Assembly: GCA_002372325.1 (NCBI GenBank)
Contig: DFFT01000153.1
Location: 1-8,976, forward strand
DNA: 8,976 bases
Direction of reading: 5' to 3'
From: Succinivibrionaceae bacterium UBA3769
Lineage (GTDB): Bacteria; Pseudomonadota; Gammaproteobacteria; Enterobacterales; Succinivibrionaceae
Both the position numbers and the translations under genes were made by a program. This document shows, piece after piece, positions 1 to 5,043 of this stretch; positions within the stretch are counted from its first letter, which is position 1, and each line of letters begins with the position of its first letter. Under the pieces are notes generated by a model that was not told where the DNA came from, searched no databases, and saw nothing but the letters and a program-made list of their open reading frames with translations.

Positions 1-249
1 TTGTGTAGTAGGATTTTACATAATTATCAAAGTAGGGGTCTCAGGACAAAAGTATCGGGATATAAAGGCAAAAGGATTTTCAGAGGCTTATTTAAGTCAT
101 CCACAGGCAAAGTTTTAAATGCTGATATAAACGGTGCTTTAAATATAGTCAGAAAATACTTAGCCAAGTTAAAAGTAGCTGATGAGTCCTTTGTAAAAGG
201 GATAATCAGTAGAGGTCTATTCGCTAGACCGCATATAATAACTTTCTAG
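1..249 (+). CDS. tnpB: IS200/IS605-family TnpB, C-terminal fragment (5' end outside window)
   Basis: This is the last 82 residues of a TnpB (OrfB) RNA-guided nuclease. The frame is open from base 1, so the gene enters from the left and the TTG at base 1 need not be its start. The diagnostic part is RGLFKSSTGKVLNADINGAL around residues 28-47. In TnpB families the Asp of NADINGALN (residue 42 here) is the RuvC-III catalytic acid. The segment before it lacks the CxxC pairs of classical TnpB zinc fingers and resembles the cysteine-less RGLF-x-G-x-NADxNGA variant. The tail SRGLFARPHIITF is like the usual TnpB C-terminus. The stop TAG is at 247-249. The stretch is AT-rich compared with the rest of the window, which fits a mobile origin. 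Whether the whole protein is intact cannot be seen. Confidence 0.85.
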   Translation: MCSRILHNYQSRGLRTKVSGYKGKRIFRGLFKSSTGKVLNADINGALNIVRKYLAKLKVADESFVKGIISRGLFARPHIITF

Positions 250-292
250 CTGTTTTATGGAGAGTTATTCCCTATGGAATGTTTTAGATCAA
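249..292 (+). mobile_element. Candidate right end of the IS200/IS605 element, overlapping a possible omega-RNA 3' end
   Basis: Just after the tnpB stop there is a small hairpin: ATTCC at 267-271, loop CTAT, GGAAT at 276-280. It is followed by TTTTAGA and a TCAA at 289-292. Members of this family end in a subterminal hairpin followed by a short cleavage tetranucleotide (TCAA in IS608), and the tnpB-associated omega-RNA ends at that right end. The boundary at 292 is inferred from this pattern alone. If it is right, the guide segment would begin at 293. Confidence 0.4.
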
Positions 293-342
293 CTACAGAA
301 TGGAACAGAGCGAAAAAGTAAAAATCAACAGAAATGCGATGT

Positions 343-400
343 ATTGCATTTTTCCGGAGCGGGTAAAGTTCTCACATGGGGATCTATCGAAAAATGCAAT
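343..400. repeat. Perfect 12-bp inverted repeat
   Basis: ATTGCATTTTTC (343-354) is the exact reverse complement of GAAAAATGCAAT (389-400), with 34 bases between. The 5' arm overlaps a smaller competing stem, AAATGC at 332-337 with GCATTT at 346-351. No U-tract follows the distal arm, so it is not a typical terminator. It lies ~50 bp beyond the proposed IS end and could be a transcript structure or a protein-binding dyad. Confidence 0.5.
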
Positions 401-718
401 CTGCCCCGGTTTCTGAAAGGCTAATTTTTATAGGCATTCCTGAAAACAGGGCCTTTCCCCGAAAACATCAAGAGGCGCGATTTAACCTGGCCGGAATATT
501 TAACCTGACATAGTTCGTATCCTTCCCGCGAGAGTTTTTTCTGAAAATACGTCCCTCTGAAATTTTCATCAGCTGCCGGAGGTCAAGCCTCCTCATCAGA
601 CTGCCGGAAAACTCCCGGTTTCCCGGACAGCGACCTTGCCGGCTCATTTTTGGCGGGGAAGCTCTTTCAAAATAATCTCAAGGCGTAAAATTATCTGTGT
701 TTGGAATATATTTTGTGA

Positions 719-778
719 CCCGTTACCTTGTTTTCAGAAGTTTATGACCGAGATTCTTTACAGCTAAAAGGTAATGGG
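719..778. repeat. 11-bp inverted repeat in the leader of the YdbC-like gene
   Basis: CCCGTTACCTT (719-729) can pair with AAGGTAATGGG (768-778). Ten pairs are Watson-Crick and one is G-U, and the loop is 38 nt. GTTTTCAG occurs at 730-737 just inside the first arm and again at 784-791 just after the second arm. It starts about 170 bases upstream of the ATG at 890. It could be a leader RNA fold or an operator. Confidence 0.45.
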
Positions 779-889
779 ATAAGTTTTCAGGAACGGCCGA
801 AGTCATGCTTCCGGTAACAGCCGGACTGCATGCTGGCCTGCGCGCGACTTTTTGCCGTTTTCTCAGACTTGCTTTTAACAGGGATTTTT

Positions 890-1111
890 ATGGCTGATAT
901 CAAATACGAGATTAAAGAGCACATCGGGGTGCTTTCTGAAAACAAGAAGGGCTGGCGCAAGGAGGTAAATCTTATCTCCTGGAATGACGCCGCTCCCAAG
1001 TATGACATCCGGGACTGGGCTCCGGAGCATGAAAAGATGGGCAAGGGCGTTACTCTGACCGCAGAGGAGGTAACGGCTCTTAAGGAAGTTTTGGCCAAAA
1101 TTGCCGGCTGA
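890..1111 (+). CDS. YdbC/PC4-like ssDNA-binding protein (DUF2128 type)
   Basis: This is a 73-aa protein beginning MADIKYEIKEHIGVLS. It carries the family hallmarks GWRKEVNLISWN, KYDIRDWAPEHEKMGKG and the closing helix LTAEEVTALKEVL. Small bacterial proteins with this arrangement adopt the PC4 fold: a beta-sheet followed by a C-terminal helix, dimeric, binding single-stranded DNA and possibly RNA. A role in transcription or in ssDNA handling is inferred from the fold. The ATG at 890 is chosen over the in-frame ATG at 830 because family similarity starts there, the GGG at 881-883 lies about 6 bases upstream as a ribosome site, and the upstream 20 residues look non-coding. The stop TGA lies in a hairpin loop at 1108-1115. 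It is followed after 175 bases by the membrane-protein array on the same strand. Confidence 0.88.
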   Translation: MADIKYEIKEHIGVLSENKKGWRKEVNLISWNDAAPKYDIRDWAPEHEKMGKGVTLTAEEVTALKEVLAKIAG

Positions 1112-1196
1112 TTTTCCGGCCTGTCATCCCGGCAGGACTGTTTCAAGGGGACTCTGTTTCAGGAGTTCCCGGGAAAAGCCGGTTCTGTCCTGCCGG
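1103..1196 (+). promoter_or_regulatory. Multi-hairpin spacer RNA between the YdbC-like gene and the array
   Basis: Three stems can be read directly. GCCGG (1103-1107) pairs with CCGGC (1116-1120) around the stop codon. CCGGCAGGAC (1129-1138) pairs perfectly over 10 bp with GTCCTGCCGG (1187-1196). Nested inside, GGGGACTC (1147-1154) pairs with GAGTTCCC (1163-1170), 8 bp with one G-U, around an 8-nt loop. A T-run follows at 1206-1210, ten bases after the outer stem. This could be the terminator of the upstream gene or a leader/attenuator for unit A. The distance of the T-run from the stem makes a standard intrinsic terminator doubtful. Confidence 0.5.
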
Positions 1197-1286
1197 AGAT
1201 CCTGAGTTTTTATGGACTTATGGATATCTATTGCCGGCGCCTTCTTAATGATCCATTCTGATCTGCCGGTTTATGGGGGAGTGTTT

Positions 1287-2129
1287 ATGGCATGCATCAT
1301 CGAAAGCGAAGAGGATCTGGCAAGTGAACTGGCTTCCCGGCGCATCTCAGCCTTCACTGATGTGACACGCGGCGCTTCCAATTTATTGTTCTATGGCCCT
1401 CTTGCTGCGGCGGCTATATTGCTGCTGATTCACCTGGCGATTTTTTCAACGATTTACTCTGTTCAGCTTTCCAGATTTACCGGAAATTATGCGGAAACCG
1501 AGGCCACGGTGGCGGATTACTCCTCCCATGAAAAGAAACGCCGGCATCATAAGAAGCACGGCCGCACCACTACGACGAATGAGACGTACTATTCTATCCG
1601 GGCTGTTGCAGATGACGGCACTGAGTTCACTTATAACGGACAAACTGATTACGGCCGCAAGGGGGACAAACTCAGAATCAAATATTCCAAGAGCAATCCC
1701 CGGAATTACTACGTGCCGGCGGAGCTTTTTCATATGCCAGCTGACAGGTTCATCGGGCTCATTATGCTGGTTTTATCCGGTCTGGCCTTTTATGGAACGT
1801 ATCTGGCGCGCAAATGGAACCGGAAATGTCAGCTGGCGGAAGAAAGAGATCTTTATCTTCCCGTGCGGGAAACCTCCCGTTATGAGGTCAGAACCGTGCA
1901 TACCAGAAGTAAACGCCACGGACGTTCCCATAGTCAGACCCATAAGGAATATGCTCCCATTTACCGCTATCCCATGCCTCAGGGCCAGGATCTTCTTTTT
2001 CAGGGAGTATGGTCGCGTAAAAAGCCTGAAGGAGAACCGGCGAATGATTATACAAGTTTCAGAGTTTATATGATTGATCCCGAGAATCCCAATAACAACA
2101 AGTACTTCATCAAAGAATTACCTCGTTAA
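1287..2129 (+). CDS. Two-TM membrane protein with paired DUF3592-like domains, array unit A
   Basis: This is a 280-aa protein of unknown function and the first copy of the tandem family. From N to C it has a cytosolic motif SEEDLASELASRRISAFTDV (7-26), TM1 about 33-57, and an extracytoplasmic domain about 60-150 containing ETEATV, a basic His-rich loop (HEKKRRHHKKHGR, 81-93), DDGTEF and LRIKYSKSNP. TM2 is about 155-174, followed by the juxtamembrane NRKC (178-181). A cytosolic domain 188-280 has a second His-rich loop (205-219), then YAPIYRY, DLLFQG and FRVYMIDPENP. The order of variable loop, beta-strand with GTEF, then strand ending in a xNP turn resembles DUF3592; that assignment is by eye. 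The start at 1287 is preferred over the in-frame ATG at 1212 because GGGGGAG (1275-1281) precedes it at good spacing and homology with units B and D begins there. Confidence 0.85.
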   Translation: MACIIESEEDLASELASRRISAFTDVTRGASNLLFYGPLAAAAILLLIHLAIFSTIYSVQLSRFTGNYAETEATVADYSSHEKKRRHHKKHGRTTTTNETYYSIRAVADDGTEFTYNGQTDYGRKGDKLRIKYSKSNPRNYYVPAELFHMPADRFIGLIMLVLSGLAFYGTYLARKWNRKCQLAEERDLYLPVRETSRYEVRTVHTRSKRHGRSHSQTHKEYAPIYRYPMPQGQDLLFQGVWSRKKPEGEPANDYTSFRVYMIDPENPNNNKYFIKELPR

Positions 2130-2319
2130 GCGTGAGGGGATCCGGGGGGACGAGGATCTCTGGCTATGAGGCTCTCTGGTGTCTGACGGCCTTAATGGTT
2201 TCAGCTGATGTGCCGTCTTGCCTGAGATGGCGGGAGACCGGCTAAAGATCGGAGGAAGGCGTCCCGGAATCTGAACCGGGAAAGCTCCGGGAAAAGCCGG
2301 TTTTTAAGGGGGTGTGTTT
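2130..2319 (+). repeat. Co-duplicated spacer and leader upstream of unit B
   Basis: Bases 2221-2298 align with 4884-4960 upstream of unit D. They share GGGAGACCGGCT-AAGAT, then TCCCGG, then CGGGAAAGCTCCG and AAAAGCC. Part of the block (GAGATGGCGGGAG, 2224-2236) recurs exactly at 5938-5950 after unit D. The spacer starts with degenerate GAGGATC-TGG repeats beside the unit A stop and ends with GCCGGTTTTTAAGGGGG, which gives the ribosome site for the ATG at 2320. The gene and its spacer were therefore duplicated together. Confidence 0.7.
2262..2302 (+). promoter_or_regulatory. Candidate alternative-hairpin leader of unit B
   Basis: TCCCGG (2262-2267) can pair with CCGGGA (2276-2281). Alternatively CCGG (2276-2279) pairs with CCGG (2287-2290) around a GAAAGCT loop. 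A third option is AACCGG (2274-2279) with CCGGTT (2297-2302), which runs into TTT just before the ribosome site. The first two stems are preserved upstream of unit D (4924-4953), where the pair C2276-G2290 has become T4938-A4952. The stems are short and GC-rich, so chance remains possible. Confidence 0.4.
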
Positions 2320-3190
2320 ATGGCATACAGCATGAGAGGCGAAGAGAAACTGGCCAGGGAACTGGCTTCCCGGAGAATATCCCGCTTCACTGAGGTTTCA
2401 GACGTTCCTTCCTATCTCTGGTGCGTTATTCTTCTTGCTGCCGGGGCGTTTTTTTTTGCTGATTCATGTGGCAGCTTTTTCAGAAATTTATGCTGTTCAG
2501 CTTTCCAGATTTACCGGAGATTACGCCGAAACCGAGGCCACGGTGGTGGAACACTCATCCAGGGAAGAGCAATATCGGGATCGTAAAAAGCACATGAATG
2601 TGACGTATTCTCACTATTCTGTCAAGGCTGTCGGAGATGACGGCACGGAATTCAATTTTAGCGGAAATACCAATTACGGCGGCAAGGGCAGCAAACTCAG
2701 AATTAAATATTCGAAGAGCAATCCCGAGAATTACTATGTTGCCACGAATCTTTTCCATATGCCATCTGGCAGGTCTTTTGGATTGGTAATTCTGGTCTTT
2801 GCCGTTCTGGCCTTTGCGGGAGCGTATGCAGTGTTCAGATGTAACCGGAAATGCCTGATGGCTTTGGCAATTGGGCCTTATCTTCCCGTGCTGGAAACCT
2901 CCCATTGCGAGAAAAGAACCGTGCAAACCAGTACGTACTCCCGCAGGCACTCGCATAATCGTTCCCATAGCGGTCCCCATAAGGAATACGCCCCCATTTT
3001 CCGGTATGCCATGCCTGACGGCACGGATCTTCTTTTTCAGGGAAAGTGGAGCTGCGAGTGGCCGGATGGAGAAGCTGCGAATGAGGATAAAGAATTCCGG
3101 GTTTACATGATGGATCCTGAGGATCCCGATAACAATGAGTACTGCATCAAAGAAATCCCCCGTAAGGTCAGAGCGGATCCGGGGGTATGA
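2320..3190 (+). pseudogene. Two-TM DUF3592-like membrane protein, array unit B, frameshifted at a T9 run
   Basis: The reading frame from ATG 2320 (ribosome site AAGGGGG at 2306-2312) gives MAYSMRGEEKLARELASRR and the start of TM1. It then crosses nine T (2449-2457) into a wrong frame and stops at 2586 after 88 codons. The rest of the protein (LLIHVAAFSEIYAVQLSRFT onward) continues in the next frame to the TGA at 3188-3190. Removing one T restores a 289-aa protein colinear with unit A: N-motif, TM1, ETEATV, a His/Lys loop, DDGTEF, LRIKYSKSNP, TM2, NRKC, an SHNRSHSGPH loop, YAPIFRYAMPDGT and FRVYMMDPEDP. Unit C has T8 in frame at the homologous site, so T8 is probably ancestral. The downstream frame shows no decay, so the shift is recent, reversible, compensated by slippage, or a sequencing error. 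Confidence 0.8.
2449..2457 (+). repeat. Nine-T homopolymer at the frameshift in unit B
   Basis: The sequence reads GCG followed by T9 and GCTGATTCAT. Reading it as T8 gives Ala-Phe-Phe-Leu-Leu-Ile-His inside TM1, matching LLLIHLA in unit A. In unit C the aligned site, GCG then T8 then AATT (4370-4377), is in frame. A run of this length is a recognised hotspot for replication slippage and for transcriptional slippage. Confidence 0.85.
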
Positions 3191-3234
3191 GGATCTGGCG
3201 GGTATAAGGATCTGGCAGGTATGAGGATCCAGGG
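3184..3234 (+). repeat. Three tandem 17-bp repeats at the unit B stop
   Basis: GGTATGAGGATCTGGCG (3184-3200), GGTATAAGGATCTGGCA (3201-3217) and GGTATGAGGATCCAGGG (3218-3234) form a direct tandem array. The first copy contains the TGA stop. Degenerate relatives sit at the 3' ends of unit A (about 2130-2178) and unit C (4813-4847), again overlapping or abutting the stop. Confidence 0.75.
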
Positions 3235-3340
3235 GCTTGTTTTTTGACTCTGAACAGTTTCATCTGGGCCGGAAGTTGCATTTGCCAGTTTTTAATAAGC
3301 TGTCCTGTAATGCCGGTTTTTAAGTTTTAGGGAAATGGTT

Positions 3341-4819
3341 ATGATATTCAGCTTTGGCAGCAACCGCCGACGGCAAAAACGGCGGCGGGGGGATAGGATA
3401 AACACCATCAGAAGCGAAGAGGAACTGGCAAGGGAACTGGATTCCCGGTGCGTCTCTCCCTTCACTGATGTGAATGAAGGACACACTTCATTCTGGGAAC
3501 TTTGTACCGGCTTGGATTGGCTTATTTTGTTCGTTCTGCCAGGGCTGTTTTTATTTTTCCATATTTTCTTTTTCTGGGATATTTACGCTGTTCAGCTTTC
3601 CAGAATTACCGGAAATTATGCCGAAACCGAGGCCACGGTGGTATCATCGTCATCCCGCGCGGTAAAACACACATGTGATACTGGCAAACACAATTGCAGT
3701 GAGAGTGTATCGATTGTGCATTCTGTTAACGCAGTTGCAGATGACGGCACGAGTTTCCATTTTTCAGGAGAGTGGATAGATCACGGCAAGGGCTCCAGGA
3801 TAAGGGTTAAATATTCGAAGAGCAATCCCGTTTTTTCCTACGTTGATGCTGGTTTTTGGCCTATGTTAGGAGACAGGTATCCAGGATTGTGGGTGCTGAT
3901 CCCCTTTGCTCTTTTTGCCGGACTGGCCTCATTTGTAATGTATCGGTGGTTCATATCTAACCGGAAATGCAAGAAGGCTGCGGCAAGAGGTCTTTATCTT
4001 CCCGTGCGGGAAATCGACAATTATGAGGAAAAGACAGAGCGTGAACATAACGAATATGCTCCTGTTTACCAGTATGCCATGCCTGACGGCACGGAGCTTC
4101 TTTTTCAGGGAATGTGGTCGCGAACTAAGCCCAGGGGAGCGGTGGCGAATGATCATGCAGACTTCAGAGTTTACATGCTGGATCCCGAGGATCCCGAAAA
4201 TAATGAGTACTTCATCGAAAAAATCCCCCGTCAGGTTAAGACATGCCGCATCAAGAGCGAAGAGGAACTGGCAAGGACACTGGCTTCCCGGGGCGTCTCT
4301 GCCTTCACTGAAGTGAGAAACAGCCATATTTCAGTTCGCTTCCCTTATTTTCACCTTTTCCTGGCGGCGTTTTTTTTAATTCTCTATATTTTAATTGACA
4401 GTCCAAAAGCGGCGTTTCTGCTGCTATTATTTGCAGCTGTAGTCATGATGGCCTTTTTGGAGTTCAGCAAGAACCGGGACTGTCTCAGATGGAACCGGAA
4501 GTGTCAGACGGTTGTGGCAAGAGGTCTTTATCTTCCCGTGCTGGCAACCTACAGTTATGAGGAAAGCATAACGCGCCGTGATGTTTATGACGGCTGTGAT
4601 TATGACCGTGTCCGGTATGCTCCTGTTTTTCGGTATGCCATGCCTGATGGCACGGAGCTTCGTTTTCAGGGACTGTGGTCGCGAAATAAGCCTAAGGGAG
4701 AGCTGGCGAATCACCATACAGAGTTCCGGGTTTATATGATGGATCCCGAGGATTTCAATGACAATAGGTATTTTATCAAAGAAATACCCCGCCAGAGCAA
4801 AGCGGATTCGGTGGTATGA
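3341..4819 (+). CDS. Double-unit fusion of the two-TM DUF3592-like family, array unit C (C1-C2)
   Basis: This 492-aa protein is two family members in one frame. C1 (1-299) has an unusual basic N-tail (NRRRQKRRRG, 8-17), the N-motif (25-44), TM1 about 60-79, an extracytoplasmic DUF3592-like domain whose loop carries TCDTGKHNC instead of His runs, TM2 about 188-211, NRKC, and the cytosolic half ending FIEKIPRQ. C2 begins at residue 300. GTTAAGACATGCCGCATCA there aligns with GTTATGACATACCGTATCA at the unit D start, so the old ATG is now AAG (4238-4240). C2 keeps the N-motif and the cytosolic half. However, TM3 (336-352) and TM4 (357-375) are joined by only about four residues, so the extracytoplasmic domain is missing. 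The start at 3341 is chosen over 3335 because AGGGA (3329-3333) is correctly spaced only for it. Function is unknown. Confidence 0.83.
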   Translation: MIFSFGSNRRRQKRRRGDRINTIRSEEELARELDSRCVSPFTDVNEGHTSFWELCTGLDWLILFVLPGLFLFFHIFFFWDIYAVQLSRITGNYAETEATVVSSSSRAVKHTCDTGKHNCSESVSIVHSVNAVADDGTSFHFSGEWIDHGKGSRIRVKYSKSNPVFSYVDAGFWPMLGDRYPGLWVLIPFALFAGLASFVMYRWFISNRKCKKAAARGLYLPVREIDNYEEKTEREHNEYAPVYQYAMPDGTELLFQGMWSRTKPRGAVANDHADFRVYMLDPEDPENNEYFIEKIPRQVKTCRIKSEEELARTLASRGVSAFTEVRNSHISVRFPYFHLFLAAFFLILYILIDSPKAAFLLLLFAAVVMMAFLEFSKNRDCLRWNRKCQTVVARGLYLPVLATYSYEESITRRDVYDGCDYDRVRYAPVFRYAMPDGTELRFQGLWSRNKPKGELANHHTEFRVYMMDPEDFNDNRYFIKEIPRQSKADSVV

Positions 4820-5043
4820 GGATTCGGAGTGTGATGATTCAGGGGATGATGGTCTGAAGGATTTCTGCAGATTCTCCGTCTTTCCTGCGGCGGAGGGAGA
4901 CCGGCTGAAGATGGAGGCAGTCATCCCGGCATCTGCATCGGGAAAGCTCCGATAAAAGCCATATTACGGATCCGGTTCTTAACAGTACAAATGCCGGCTC
5001 TTTCATAGCCATCATGAATGCCGGTTTTCAGAGGAGAAGCGTT
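4820..5043 (+). repeat. Co-duplicated spacer and leader upstream of unit D
   Basis: The spacer starts with the degenerate GGTATGAGGATTCGG repeat at the unit C stop. Bases 4884-4960 match the spacer before unit B. A hairpin ATCGG-GAAAGCT-CCGAT (4937-4953) corresponds to CCGG-GAAAGCT-CCGG in the unit B leader. Two ATGCCGG copies follow (4990-4996 and 5018-5024); the second lies in GCCGGTTTTCAG, directly before the ribosome site AGGAG (5032-5036). Confidence 0.65.

Larger units (their letters stand above)
293..889. other. Gene-free region between the IS end and the YdbC-like gene
   Basis: No convincing ORF or RNA gene is seen in these ~600 bases. They hold a perfect 12-bp inverted repeat (343-354 with 389-400). 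A 10-bp direct repeat, ATTTAACCTG, occurs at 480-489 and 498-507, spaced 18 bp start to start. A small stem GGAGG/CCTCC lies near 587-601, and an 11-bp inverted repeat sits at 719-729 with 768-778. The last ~110 bases are presumably the promoter and leader of the gene at 890, but no clear -35/-10 pair stands out. Confidence 0.5.

Noticed and set aside
604..628. Terminator-like CCGGAAAACTCCCGGTTTCC
   Set aside because: The stems are only four to five bases and no T-run follows.
787..1146. 119-aa minus-strand frame over the YdbC-like gene
   Set aside because: The plus-strand protein matches a known family with a ribosome site; the minus-strand frame has neither.
1212..1286. N-terminal extension of unit A starting MDLWISIAG
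   Set aside because: Paralogues begin at the ATG equivalent to 1287, which has a strong ribosome site. The hydrophobic look of the extension is not matched in other units.
1489..2073. 194-aa plus-strand frame inside unit A
   Set aside because: It is an alternate frame of a clearly conserved coding region, and the same kind of shadow frame recurs in the other units.
3184..3234. CRISPR-like reading of the 17-bp repeats
   Set aside because: The repeats are directly adjacent, with no spacers and only three units, so they form a simple tandem repeat.
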